A stretch of DNA of 44,238 bases, taken from contig JAISXA010000139.1 of NCBI GenBank assembly GCA_031270685.1, forward strand, positions 1-44,238. The letters run 5' to 3'. Source of the DNA: Planctomycetota bacterium. GTDB lineage: Bacteria > Planctomycetota > SZUA-567. This document shows positions 8,739-17,451 of this stretch, one piece after another. The position numbers and the translations under genes are program-made. Below the pieces are notes generated by a model that searched no databases, was not told where the DNA came from, and saw nothing but the letters and a program-made list of their open reading frames with translations. How positions within the stretch are numbered: position 1 is the first letter of the stretch; each line of letters opens with the position of its first letter.

Positions 8739-9452
8739 TCAGGATACCGTCTCGCCGAGGTAGGTGCTCTGCACCTTGGGATTGTCGAGGAGGTCGGACG
8801 CCCTGCCCTCGAGTACGAGGTGGCCGACATCGAGGACATAGGCGCGATCCGCGAGCTTGAGCGCGGCCCGGGCGTTTTGTTCGACCAGGATGATGGTGAC
8901 GCCGGCGTCGTTGATGGATTTGATGGTGTTGAAGATGGATTTCACCAAAAGCGGCGCCAGGCCGAGACTGGGTTCGTCGAGCAGGAGCAATTGCGGCTCC
9001 GCCATGAGCGCCCGGCCGATCGCCAGCATCTGCTGTTCGCCGCCGGAGAGCGTGCCGGCCATTTGCTCGGTGCGCTCCTCAAGGCGGGGAAACAACTCGT
9101 AGATCCACTCGAGGCGTTTTTTCCAGGCATGGTGGTCGGCCCGCGTGAACGCGCCGAGAATAAGGTTTTCCTGGACCGTCAGGGGACCGAAAATGCGCCG
9201 GCCCTCGGGGGCCTGGGTGATGCCGAGGCGCACGACCTCATGGCTTTTCAGCGTGTCGATGCGCCGGCCCTCGAAGTGAATCGATCCCGCTTTGGGCCTG
9301 GCGAGGCCGCTGATGGTCATGAGCGTGGTGCTTTTCCCGGCGCCGTTCGCGCCGAGAATGCTGACTATCTCCCCCCGCTCCACCGTCAGGTTGAGATGGT
9401 GGAGCGCCGTCACCGGGCCATAGGCGACCCGCAGATCCTTGAGTTCCAGCAT
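8739..9452 (-). CDS. livF: Branched-chain amino acid ABC transporter ATPase LivF
   Basis: The second ATPase of a HAAT-type importer, 237 residues, full length. Walker A GANGAGKST is at 34-42, the signature LSGGEQQMLAIGRAL near 138, and Walker B LLLLDEPSLGLAP follows. It starts 1 nt after the livG stop (TGACATG), so translation is coupled. It is the last gene of livKHMGF. The transporter could carry Leu/Ile/Val or, given the phenylacetate-CoA ligases nearby, aromatic amino acids; the sequence does not decide this. Confidence 0.95.
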   Translation of the reverse strand: MLELKDLRVAYGPVTALHHLNLTVERGEIVSILGANGAGKSTTLMTISGLARPKAGSIHFEGRRIDTLKSHEVVRLGITQAPEGRRIFGPLTVQENLILGAFTRADHHAWKKRLEWIYELFPRLEERTEQMAGTLSGGEQQMLAIGRALMAEPQLLLLDEPSLGLAPLLVKSIFNTIKSINDAGVTIILVEQNARAALKLADRAYVLDVGHLVLEGRASDLLDNPKVQSTYLGETVS

Positions 9453-9453
9453 G

Positions 9454-10215
9454 TCAGTCGCCGACTCCCAGATACGCCTCTATGACCTTGGGATCCTTCT
9501 GGATGACCTCGGGCGGCCCTTCGGCGATGATCGCGCCGTTTTCTATGACCACCAGCTTGTTGCAGACCTTCATGACGAAACCGATGTCGTGCTCGATAAG
9601 CATGATCGTGATGTCGCGTTTCCGGATACGGTCGATCAGGCCCCGCAGACCGCGGGTTTCCTGATCGTTCATGCCGCCGGCCGGTTCGTCCAGCACCATG
9701 AACTTCGGTTCGGTCGCCAGCGCCCTGGCAATCTCGAGGCGCCGCTGGTCGCCGTACGGCAAGCCGCCGGCCATGGCGCGCCATGAACCGGCGAGACCGA
9801 CGAATTCGAGCTCCTCCATCGCCCTGGTCAGCGCGACCTTTTCCTCCCGCCTCTGGTGCGGCAACCGCAGCAGCGAGGACACGATCCCCGAAGTCATCCG
9901 GCAATGGCAGCCGGAAAGCACGTTCTCCAGGACCGACATGCGGGGAAACAACCGGATGGTCTGGAAGGTGCGGGCGAGGCCGAGTTTGACGATCCGGTGC
10001 GGCTTCAGGCGGTCGATGCGGTGGCCGGCGAAAAAGATGTCGCCGCCGTCCGGGCGCTGCGCGCCGGTGATCAGGTTGAACACCGTCGTCTTGCCCGCGC
10101 CGTTCGGGCCGATGAGGCCGACGATGTCGCCGCGCTCGACGTCGAAGGAAACGCCGGCGACCGCCACCAGCCCGCCGAAGGATTTCACCAGCGTCTTCAG
10201 CGAAAGGATGATCAT
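9454..10215 (-). CDS. livG: Branched-chain amino acid ABC transporter ATPase LivG
   Basis: The protein has 253 residues beginning MIILSLKTLVKSFGG. Walker A GPNGAGKT is at 36-43, then the family-specific ARTFQTIRLF segment, signature LPYGDQRRLEIARAL and Walker B FMVLDEPAGGMN. The ATG at 10215 overlaps the livM stop as ATGA. The same frame stays open far upstream, but that part lies antisense-free inside livM and is not coding. It pairs with LivF to energise the LivHM permease. Confidence 0.95.
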   Translation of the reverse strand: MIILSLKTLVKSFGGLVAVAGVSFDVERGDIVGLIGPNGAGKTTVFNLITGAQRPDGGDIFFAGHRIDRLKPHRIVKLGLARTFQTIRLFPRMSVLENVLSGCHCRMTSGIVSSLLRLPHQRREEKVALTRAMEELEFVGLAGSWRAMAGGLPYGDQRRLEIARALATEPKFMVLDEPAGGMNDQETRGLRGLIDRIRKRDITIMLIEHDIGFVMKVCNKLVVIENGAIIAEGPPEVIQKDPKVIEAYLGVGD

Positions 10216-11186
10216 GGATATTTTCCCGCCAGGGATTCGGGCAGGGTGTAATTCCTCGGTTTCGGCGGAATAAGCCCCTGGGGCCGGAAAATCATCATCA
10301 TCACCAGCGCCGCGCCGAAAACGAGCATGCGCGCGCTTTGCAGGTCGCGGAACAGTTCCGGCAGGCCGACGACAAGGAACGCGCCCAGCAATACGCCCTT
10401 CTGATTGCCGCTGCCGCCGAGAATGACGATCATGAACATGATCACCGATTCCCAAAAATTGAACGATCCCGGCGAGATGGTGCGCATCTGGCTGGCGTAG
10501 ACGGCGCCGACGAAGCCGGCCCACACCGCGCCGACGACCAAGGCGGAAAGCTTGTAGCGGTCGGTGTTTATTCCCATGCCTTCGGCGGCCACCGTGTCTT
10601 CCTTGATATACTTCAGCGCGCGGCCGTATCGCGAATGCTCGAGCCAATAGAAGAGAAGCATCGAGAGGGCGGCGAATCCCCATATAAGGTAGAAGAAATG
10701 CTGGGGACGGGTGATGCGGAAGCCGAACAGGACCGGCCGCGCGATGCCGATGATGCCGTTCGATCCGCCGGTGAGGCCGAATATGTCGTTGACCAGCGCG
10801 ATGCGGACGATTTCGACTATGCCGATGGTGACCATCAGCAGGTAATCGCCCCGCAGATGGATAATGGGCGCGGCGACCGCGATCGCGAACAGCCCGGCGG
10901 CGATTCCCGCGAAAGGCATGGCGGCGAAAACAGGCCATTTGAGTCGGGTGTTCAGGATGGCGGTGGTGTAGGCGCCCACGGCGAAGAAGGCGGCGTGCCC
11001 CATATGGAACATGCCGGCGTGCCCGAGGATGATGTTCAGCGAGAGGGCGAGGATCGCGTACATGCCGACCATGTTCAGGACATCCAGCCAATACGCGCCC
11101 AACCCCAATTTCGGCAGGGCGAGGAAAATCAGCGCGCCGGCCGCCTGGAGCCAAAAGGCGAAGCGTTTCAAGGTTGTCGCGGTCAT
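10212..11186 (-). CDS. livM: Branched-chain amino acid ABC transporter permease LivM
   Basis: An inner-membrane permease of 324 residues starting MTATTLKRFAFWLQAAG. Many hydrophobic helices are visible, with family segments such as LSLNIILGHAGMFHMGHAAF and GLTGGSNGI. Its ATG overlaps the livH stop by 4 nt (ATGA), and its own stop overlaps livG in the same way. The start at 11186 is fixed by that overlap, although the frame remains open further upstream. It forms the membrane channel with LivH. Confidence 0.94.
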   Translation of the reverse strand: MTATTLKRFAFWLQAAGALIFLALPKLGLGAYWLDVLNMVGMYAILALSLNIILGHAGMFHMGHAAFFAVGAYTTAILNTRLKWPVFAAMPFAGIAAGLFAIAVAAPIIHLRGDYLLMVTIGIVEIVRIALVNDIFGLTGGSNGIIGIARPVLFGFRITRPQHFFYLIWGFAALSMLLFYWLEHSRYGRALKYIKEDTVAAEGMGINTDRYKLSALVVGAVWAGFVGAVYASQMRTISPGSFNFWESVIMFMIVILGGSGNQKGVLLGAFLVVGLPELFRDLQSARMLVFGAALVMMMIFRPQGLIPPKPRNYTLPESLAGKYP

Positions 11187-12088
11187 AGTTTTTCCGCCAC
11201 CCGCTCCCGGAGGATGCCGGTGGGGCGCACCACCAGAATGACGATAAGAACGCAGAAGGTGATGGCGTCGCGCCAGGCCAGGGATAGGTAGGCCGCGCCG
11301 AACGCCTCGACCAGCCCGAGGAGGATTCCGCCTATCATCGCGCCCGGGATGTTGCCGATGCCGCCGATAATGGCGGCGGTAAACGCCTTGAGGCCGTAAA
11401 GCTGGCCCATGTTGAAATTGATCTGGCCGTAATACACGCCGACCATCACCCCGGCGAGGCCGCCGAGCGCGGGACCGACGAGAAAGACGATGACGATGAC
11501 GCGGCGCACGTCGATGCCCATAAGCTTCGCCGCGCCCTGGTCGATCGCCGAGGCGCGGATGGCCATGCCCATGCGGGTGCGGTTGATGAAAAAGTACAGG
11601 AGCAGCATGATGACGACGCTGGCGGCCAGCACCGCCGCGCGGATGAGCGGGATGTCCTGCCCGGCGAAGCCGAGGGTGACGTTGGGGAGAAGGTCGGCGG
11701 GATAGGCGCGGTAGCGCGCGCCCCAGACAAGCATGATCGCGTTCTGGAAAAATATGCTCGCGCCAAGCGCGGAAACTACGGCGGAGAGGCGGTCGGACTC
11801 TCCGAGCGGCCGGTAGGCGGCGAATTCGAGCAGATAACCGGCCAGGGCGGAAAACCCCATTACCAACGCCCCCGTGATGAGAATCGCGGCGCCGGTGCCC
11901 ACATTCCCGGAGAGGCCGAAAGACACGAGAACGGTGAAGCCGAGGTACGCGCCGAGGGCGAACAGTTCCCCGTGGGCGAAATTGATCAGCTTCATGATGC
12001 CGTAGACCATGGTGTAGCCGAGAGCGATCAGGGCGTATATGCCGCCCACCGCCAGGCCGTTGGTCAATTGCTGGATAAAGACTTCCAT
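11183..12088 (-). CDS. livH: Branched-chain amino acid ABC transporter permease LivH
   Basis: The protein has 301 residues, typical length, beginning MEVFIQQLTNGLAVGGIYAL. The conserved IALGYTMVYGIMKLINFAHG segment is at 22-41, and GGIGNIPGAMIGG lies near the C-terminus in the region that contacts the ATPases. It has about eight membrane helices. It is separated from livK by 88 nt containing a strong hairpin, which would let the binding protein be made in excess over the membrane parts. Confidence 0.95.
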   Translation of the reverse strand: MEVFIQQLTNGLAVGGIYALIALGYTMVYGIMKLINFAHGELFALGAYLGFTVLVSFGLSGNVGTGAAILITGALVMGFSALAGYLLEFAAYRPLGESDRLSAVVSALGASIFFQNAIMLVWGARYRAYPADLLPNVTLGFAGQDIPLIRAAVLAASVVIMLLLYFFINRTRMGMAIRASAIDQGAAKLMGIDVRRVIVIVFLVGPALGGLAGVMVGVYYGQINFNMGQLYGLKAFTAAIIGGIGNIPGAMIGGILLGLVEAFGAAYLSLAWRDAITFCVLIVILVVRPTGILRERVAEKL

Positions 12089-12105
12089 ACGCTTCCGTCA
12101 ACCCC

Positions 12106-12137
12106 GGAACCCGGAGGCGGGCGCCCTCCGGGTCCGG
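12106..12137 (-). terminator. GC-rich hairpin between livK and livH (attenuator or mRNA stabiliser)
   Basis: The arms GGAACCCGGAGG (12106-12117) and CCTCCGGGTCCGG (12125-12137) pair over about 11 bp with one bulged base and a 7-nt loop. No T-run follows in the minus direction, so partial termination or protection of the upstream livK message is more likely than full termination. Confidence 0.55.
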
Positions 12138-12176
12138 AGCCTTGCCGTTTGCCGGAAAAACCGAATCCGGAAAAGA

Positions 12177-13295
12177 TCAGGGAATAAGAACGAACTCGCC
12201 CTCCGCGTTCACCTGATAGAGTCGGTAGACGTCGCCGATGCGGTCGCCCTTCTCGTCGAACGAGATCGACCCGGTGAAGCCGGGGTAATTTTCGAGTTCG
12301 TGGCGCAGGTATTCACCCATGGCCGCGGAAGTGGGCTCCTTGATATGCTTGAGCGCCTCGACCATGACCCCGAAGGCGTCGCCCGCCATCATCGACCACA
12401 CCGAGGAGGGAACCGAGTCATGCTGCGCGCGGTATTTTTCGAGGAACTTCTTCGCGGCCGGGTCGGTGAGGTCCATCGGCCCGGGGGGGCTGATGAAGTA
12501 ATAGCCGTTCGCCGCCTCGGCGCCCGCGAGTTCGACCAGCATCGTATTGTTGGTGGCGTCGCCGCCGATCACGGGAATGGCCCACTTCATGTCCTTTTTC
12601 TGGCGGAGAATCAGCGCCGCCTCGGGATAGTAGGCGGTGAAGACGATGATGTCCGGATTGGCGGTGCGCACCTTGACCAACGTGGTCGTGAAATCCCGGT
12701 CGCCGGGGGTGACCGCGTCGAAGAAGACGATCTCGAGGCCGTCCTTCTCGAAGTTGGCGCGCGATTCGTCCGCCAGGCCCTTGGCGTAGGAGGTGTTGTC
12801 GTGGAGAATGGCGATTCGCTTGTGGCCCATCTCCGCGACCTTTTCCGCCATGACCAGGCCCTGTTCGTCGTCGCGCGGACAGGTGCGGAAGAACAACGGA
12901 TAGCCCTGTTCCGAAAGGCGGATGGAGGTGGAACCGGTGGCGATCTGCAGCACGCCCTCGTCGTCATAGATGCCCTGCGCCGCTTCGCAGACCGACGATC
13001 CGTAGGTGCCGACGACCGCTATGGCTTCGGAACCGACCAGGCGCTGCGCGGCGAGCGCGGCGGTGCGGGGGTCGCCGGCGTCGTCGCCGACTTCGATCCG
13101 GATCTTCCGGCCGTTGACGCCGCCGGCGGCGTTGATTTCCTCGGCCATGAGGTTGACGACGTTCACCATGTCCTCGCCTTCCGACGCCCATGCCCCGGTG
13201 ACCGGACCCATGACCCCGATGACCACCTCTTCGCCGGCGACGGCGCCCGCCAGGAACAGCCCCAGACTTGCCAGGGCAACGACGATTCTTCTCAT
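12177..13295 (-). CDS. livK: Periplasmic branched-chain amino acid binding protein LivK
   Basis: The substrate-binding protein of the importer, 372 residues. A Sec signal peptide MRRIVVALASLGLFLAGAVA is followed by mature EEVVIGVMGPVTGAWASEG, the normal start of the Peripla_BP_6 fold. Family landmarks include NAAGGVNGRKI, VVGTYGSSVCEAAQG and GDRDFTTTLVK. The ATG is preceded by AGGAGGAAAGAGG, the strongest ribosome site in the operon, which fits high expression. It is the first gene of livKHMGF. No clear promoter was found in the 100 bp upstream before the repeat. Confidence 0.95.
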   Translation of the reverse strand: MRRIVVALASLGLFLAGAVAGEEVVIGVMGPVTGAWASEGEDMVNVVNLMAEEINAAGGVNGRKIRIEVGDDAGDPRTAALAAQRLVGSEAIAVVGTYGSSVCEAAQGIYDDEGVLQIATGSTSIRLSEQGYPLFFRTCPRDDEQGLVMAEKVAEMGHKRIAILHDNTSYAKGLADESRANFEKDGLEIVFFDAVTPGDRDFTTTLVKVRTANPDIIVFTAYYPEAALILRQKKDMKWAIPVIGGDATNNTMLVELAGAEAANGYYFISPPGPMDLTDPAAKKFLEKYRAQHDSVPSSVWSMMAGDAFGVMVEALKHIKEPTSAAMGEYLRHELENYPGFTGSISFDEKGDRIGDVYRLYQVNAEGEFVLIP

Positions 13296-13405
13296 CCTCT
13301 TTCCTCCTCGTCCTCCAAGAATGCCGCGCGGGGATCGACCGCAAAATCTCCATCGCCCGTTCGGCGTCCGCGACCGGAATTGGCACGGCCGATATGCAGT
13401 TGTTC

Positions 13406-13530
13406 AGTCGTTTTTAAAGGAAATCGGGCCAACCGCTGCCCGATTCCCTTTAAAGATTCAACCGCTTTCGTTTCAATGGGTTGTTTTTTCGTCAACTCGA
13501 CCCAAACCGGCGATGTTGCAAAAAAAAACA
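13406..13530 (-). repeat. Type 1 element, truncated copy (hairpin B and core only)
   Basis: In reverse orientation, hairpin B (AAAGGAAATCGGGCC to CCCGATTCCCTTTAAA) is followed by the core GATTCAACCGCTTTCG and CAATGGGTTGTTTTTTCGTC. Similarity stops after TTGCAAAAAAAAAC, so hairpin A and one outer end are missing. It lies upstream of livK. Confidence 0.85.
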
Positions 13531-13619
13531 TGTTCGGGATGCCGAGACATGATAACGCCCCGGGCGCTTCCGCGCAATATTAAACCCGCGCAAAGCGGAC
13601 AAAAAAAGGTGATGACCGG

Positions 13620-13747
13620 GGTTTTGCAAAATGGCGATTAAACCGCCAATCGCCACTTTGTAAAAATCAAAACCGCTTGTGCCGCAAGGATCGTGATTTT
13701 TACAAATTGGGCATTCGGCGGTTTGAGTGGCCAATTTGCAAAACTCC
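13620..13747 (+). repeat. Type 2 palindromic element, copy a
   Basis: Hairpin 1 (13621-13668) pairs TTTTGCAAAATGGCGATT with AATCGCCACTTTGTAAA. A short core AACCGCTTGTGCCGCAAGG follows. Hairpin 2 (13698-13743) pairs TTTTACAAATTGG with CCAATTTGCAAAA. The outer ends GTTTTGCAAA and TTTGCAAAAC are inverted. It sits in the 570-bp gap between the hybrid kinase and livK; the remaining bases of that gap show no gene. Confidence 0.88.
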
Positions 13748-13865
13748 GGGTGGTAGGCAACGGCATAAACGCGGAAATTGCCTTTGCGGCGAAATTTCAA
13801 GCGTATCCCCGGTTGGCTGTCCCGGCGCGGGACTTGGACCCGCGGCGCGAGTGCGAAGAGTCGAA

Positions 13866-16235
13866 TCAGCGTTGCCGTTCAAGCAAGGAATTTATCGCCG
13901 CCACCGCTCCCTGGAAGTCCATCATCAGGGTGAAATCGGCTATTTCGGATATGGCGGAGCGTATTTTCCCCGTCAACGGCAGGGCTTGCAACCGCGCCAA
14001 CGCGGAATCCACCGCGTCAAAATCCTTCGCGCGCATCGCTTCCCGCAAGCGAGCGAGAGCTTCCCCCGTTTCCGGTTCGACCCGCTCTTCGCCATACCCG
14101 TGTCGCTCCGACTCCAGAACCGCGCCGATCCGCGCCGTCAACACGGCAAGGTCTTCCCGGAAGCGGGGGAGCCTGTCGCGGATCGCGGGCAGATCCGCCT
14201 TGCGCCCCGCCATCTCCAGCAAGGCGGCGATTTGCGACAGACCTTCCGCCCCGATATTGGCCAGGGCGCTCTTCAGGGCGTGAACCAGCGTGGTGAAGGA
14301 ACGCAGGGAAGCATTGTCCGGTTCTTTTTCCAGCGGCGGGAAACCATCTTGCGCATCGCGGCGGAACACCTCCAGCAAGTCCAGATAGCCGCTCCGCGAC
14401 CCGCCGACCCGGGCCAGGCCGGCGGCCGCATCCACCCCCGCGATTTCCGGAAGGCTTGCCGCCGGGCGCCCTATGGCATCCGGAATATCCTCTTCGCCGC
14501 TTGGCGCGTTCCGCCGCTTGCCCGCGGGAATCCATTCCCTCAATATCGCGTCCAGCTTGGCCGTTTCTATGGGCTTGGAAAGAAAATCATTAAAGCCGCT
14601 CGCCAGGAACATCTCCTTCATGCCGGACACGGCGTTGGCCGTCAGCGCGATAATGGGCATCGTCCGGCAACGCTCCTCGTCCATGCCCCTGATGATGGCG
14701 ACGGCCTCCATCCCGTCCATCTCCGGCATCATGTGATCCATCAGCACCAGATCGAAGGAGCGCTTCCGCGCCAAGGCCACGGCTTTAAAACCGTTCGCGC
14801 AGGTGAAGACGCGCATCCGGTAGGGCATGAGCAGACCCTCGGCAACCAGGAGATTGCTGGGAAAATCGTCCACCACCAGGACCTCGGCCTCCGGCGCGGT
14901 GAAAGTGGCATGCTGGACCTCCGTGTGCGTCGCCGCCGTATCGGCGATGTCGCCCATCGGCTTACGGTCGGCAACGGTCTGGACCAGCGTGGCCGTAAAG
15001 ACGGAGCCCTTCCCGTACTCGCTTCTGACCGCGATCGCCCCACCCATGGCCCGGCACAGGCTCCGGGAGATAACCAGCCCGAGACCCGTGCCCTCGATCC
15101 CGCTGTTGCGCTTTTCGTCGATTCGCATGAACTCCCCGAACAACTTCGCCAAATCCCCGTCCCTGATGCCTATGCCGCTGTCCTCCACGGCGAAGGTCAG
15201 CCGGATGCCGTCCTCCGCCAAAGGTTCTCCGGAAGCGGAGAATTTGATGAAGCCTTCTTTTGTGTACTTCACGGCGTTGCTGAGGAGATTGAGCAAAATT
15301 TGCCTGATGCGGCCCGCGTCGCCGACCATGTTGGCCGGGATGTCGGGGGATATGTCCAGGATCAGCGCAAGCTGCGTCTCCGCGATGCGGACGCGAATGA
15401 CGGTCAGCACGTCGTTCAGGAGGGAAGCCGTCCCGTAGGGGGCGGGGATTATGGACAGGCTGCCGGTCTCTATTTTTGAAAAATCGAGAATGTCGTTGAT
15501 GATGGCCAGCAGGCTCGCGCCGGCGCGCTTGATGCCGGCGATGTATTCCAGCGCCTTCGGCTTGCCGTGGTCCCTCCGGGCCAATTCGCTCATGCCGATG
15601 ATCGCATTCATCGGGGTTCTGATCTCGTGGCTCATGCGGGCCAGAAAACGACTTTTGGCGAGATTCGCCTGCTCGGCGTTCTCCTTGGCTTTCGTCAACT
15701 CCGTAATATCGTGAAGAAGCAGCATGAAGCCGTCAATGTCGCCGTTTTCATGGATCAAAGGAACCATGTAGACGGAATAGACGCATGATTCATCCCCGGC
15801 GCCGCTTTTGATGTCTATTTCCTTGCGAATGACTTCCTTATTGCGATACTCTTGCTCGAATAATTCCATCAGCCGCGTCAGGGGGAAGCCATTTTTCAAA
15901 CTAATATCCGCCATATCCCCAAATCTTTTCCCTTTGACGGCATCAAGGTGATTTATTCCCGATATTTTCAAGAATTCATCGGTGCAGTATGCCAGGCGGC
16001 CTTCACGATCAAGAAGGAGGATGATGCTTATGCTGTTTTTTAGAAGCAGGTCGAGATACTTTTCCTGCCTTGTTTTATCCTGTTGCAATATCGAATAAAA
16101 GCGGTTTTGCGCCCGGGTAAATGAATCGGCAAGCGCCATGGCGTTTTTAATCGCCGTATTTTCCCGCTGCAATTTGCGTATTTGCGTTTTAAGCGCCGCC
16201 ATGGCGGCGGATTCGTTGCCCGCATCGCCGTTCAT
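13866..16235 (-). CDS. Soluble hybrid sensor histidine kinase (PAS-HisKA-HATPase-REC-HPt)
   Basis: A multi-domain phosphorelay kinase of 789 residues. Order: N-terminal coiled coil (about 10-55), PAS (about 60-180, FMLLLHDITELTKAKE at its end), HisKA with His203 in SHEIRTPMNAIIG, HATPase with the N box LLNLLSNAVKYTKEG and GTGLGLVIS, a receiver with Asp500 in LVLMDHMMPEMDG and KP at its end, and an HPt with His652 in LVHALKSALANIGAEG. No membrane span is seen, so it senses inside the cell. The ATG at 16235 is chosen, 2 nt after the stop of the FIST gene; a GTG at 16250 would overlap it. The FIST protein is the likely sensory partner and the HD-GYP regulator upstream the likely target. Confidence 0.93.
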   Translation of the reverse strand: MNGDAGNESAAMAALKTQIRKLQRENTAIKNAMALADSFTRAQNRFYSILQQDKTRQEKYLDLLLKNSISIILLLDREGRLAYCTDEFLKISGINHLDAVKGKRFGDMADISLKNGFPLTRLMELFEQEYRNKEVIRKEIDIKSGAGDESCVYSVYMVPLIHENGDIDGFMLLLHDITELTKAKENAEQANLAKSRFLARMSHEIRTPMNAIIGMSELARRDHGKPKALEYIAGIKRAGASLLAIINDILDFSKIETGSLSIIPAPYGTASLLNDVLTVIRVRIAETQLALILDISPDIPANMVGDAGRIRQILLNLLSNAVKYTKEGFIKFSASGEPLAEDGIRLTFAVEDSGIGIRDGDLAKLFGEFMRIDEKRNSGIEGTGLGLVISRSLCRAMGGAIAVRSEYGKGSVFTATLVQTVADRKPMGDIADTAATHTEVQHATFTAPEAEVLVVDDFPSNLLVAEGLLMPYRMRVFTCANGFKAVALARKRSFDLVLMDHMMPEMDGMEAVAIIRGMDEERCRTMPIIALTANAVSGMKEMFLASGFNDFLSKPIETAKLDAILREWIPAGKRRNAPSGEEDIPDAIGRPAASLPEIAGVDAAAGLARVGGSRSGYLDLLEVFRRDAQDGFPPLEKEPDNASLRSFTTLVHALKSALANIGAEGLSQIAALLEMAGRKADLPAIRDRLPRFREDLAVLTARIGAVLESERHGYGEERVEPETGEALARLREAMRAKDFDAVDSALARLQALPLTGKIRSAISEIADFTLMMDFQGAVAAINSLLERQR

Positions 16236-16237
16236 AT

Positions 16238-17395
16238 TCACACCAGGCACGCAATCATGGAAAAATTATGAAATCTGTTCACCAACCGGCCTTCTCTATT
16301 CTTGACGGGACAGAATTCCCCTCCCGAATACGCGAACTGGTAGGCGAGCGCACCGTCCAGGCGCCCGGCCAATTCCTTCATTTCAGCATCCCTGCTTGCG
16401 CCGAGAGTCCACCGGCGGGCTACGCAGGAGAAGACCAGCGCGTTTTTGGCGCGGGAAGCCGCAACCGCCTGCGCCATGGTATCCCTTGTGGATTGAAGGA
16501 CAAATTTGGCATCACTGACCGAAAAGCCTATTTGCGCCCCTTGGGGTATGGTGCCGAGGGCCAGGATATGTCCTTCCGCGGTGGTCTTGCTGGCGGCGCG
16601 AACAATCCGGGAACCGTCGCCCAGGGTCAGGACGAAGGGATTGGAGATGATGACGGTTTCGCCTTCGGTTTCCGCCAAACCGATGGATTCCAGGTATTCA
16701 AGCGGCGCAATGCCGTTAATGCTCCGAATCCGGTTCTTTACGGCATCGGTGATGACGGCGTCTTGCCGGATCACCCTGTCGTCGGGTATGGATGTCAGAA
16801 AAAAATCCGGTTTGATCTCTCCGAACATGGCGATGAGCGTAAACGCATTCGTACCGCGTTTTCCATTCCAGCAGGTCTCGATGCCGTTAAAATCCGGCAG
16901 AGGGGTAAAAGCCAGCGAGCCGAACAGGGGAACTCCTCCGGAGGCCGCATCCAACGCCTCGATAAAGCCGTCGCCGCCGATGTTGCTTATGACCGGGGCG
17001 AGGGTGAAAAGCAGAGCCGGTTTTTCCGCGGGAGAGGGCGCCAGTCTCGCATACAGTTCCCGGATAGGCTCCCGAGGATCATCTCCCTCGATGGGGTCGG
17101 TGGCGCCCGCCCTGAAGACGATGTCGTCGCTGGTGAGCACCGCGACGGTCAACACCAAATCTCCCATTGCGCCCGCGACGGCCGCCTCGGAAGTGGTGCC
17201 GCCGATGGAATCAAAGGGAAGCGCTTCGCTGACCGCCCGAGCCGCGCCTGTTTCCAGGAATTCCGGATGAAACGCCAGTATTCCCACGGAGTTTCGCAGC
17301 ATCCGGTCTTTCAGGTTCAATTGTTTCAATACCTCCGCCACGGAGATTTCAATATCGTCGATCTCTCTGGTATAAGCGGTCAACATTCGCATCAT
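16238..17395 (-). CDS. FIST-domain sensory protein (FIST-N and FIST-C)
   Basis: The protein has 385 residues covering both FIST halves. The N half includes FDSIGGTTSEAAVAG and the C half carries NALVFSCVARRWTLGASRDAEM and AYQFAYSGGEFCPV, the characteristic FIST-C ending. FIST proteins are intracellular ligand sensors thought to bind small molecules such as amino acids and usually sit next to signalling genes. There is no signal peptide or membrane helix. Its stop is 2 nt before the hybrid kinase ATG, so the two are translated together. The gap to the HD-GYP gene upstream is 56 nt. GGGGGAAAG precedes the ATG. Confidence 0.92.
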   Translation of the reverse strand: MMRMLTAYTREIDDIEISVAEVLKQLNLKDRMLRNSVGILAFHPEFLETGAARAVSEALPFDSIGGTTSEAAVAGAMGDLVLTVAVLTSDDIVFRAGATDPIEGDDPREPIRELYARLAPSPAEKPALLFTLAPVISNIGGDGFIEALDAASGGVPLFGSLAFTPLPDFNGIETCWNGKRGTNAFTLIAMFGEIKPDFFLTSIPDDRVIRQDAVITDAVKNRIRSINGIAPLEYLESIGLAETEGETVIISNPFVLTLGDGSRIVRAASKTTAEGHILALGTIPQGAQIGFSVSDAKFVLQSTRDTMAQAVAASRAKNALVFSCVARRWTLGASRDAEMKELAGRLDGALAYQFAYSGGEFCPVKNREGRLVNRFHNFSMIACLV

Positions 17396-17451
17396 GGTCT
17401 TTCCCCCATGGTTGACGATTCATTGCCTTCGCGGAGAAAGGACTTTTCGGC

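Noticed and set aside
13387-13409. Sigma-54-like sequence TTGGCACGGCCGATATGCA on the plus strand
   Set aside because: The GG to GC spacing is 2 nt too long for sigma-54, and no plus-strand gene follows.
13819-13843. tRNA T-arm-like stem GCGGG with 7-nt loop and CCCGC
   Set aside because: No matching acceptor, D or anticodon arm and no CCA end are present. It is probably only a hairpin downstream of the hybrid kinase gene.
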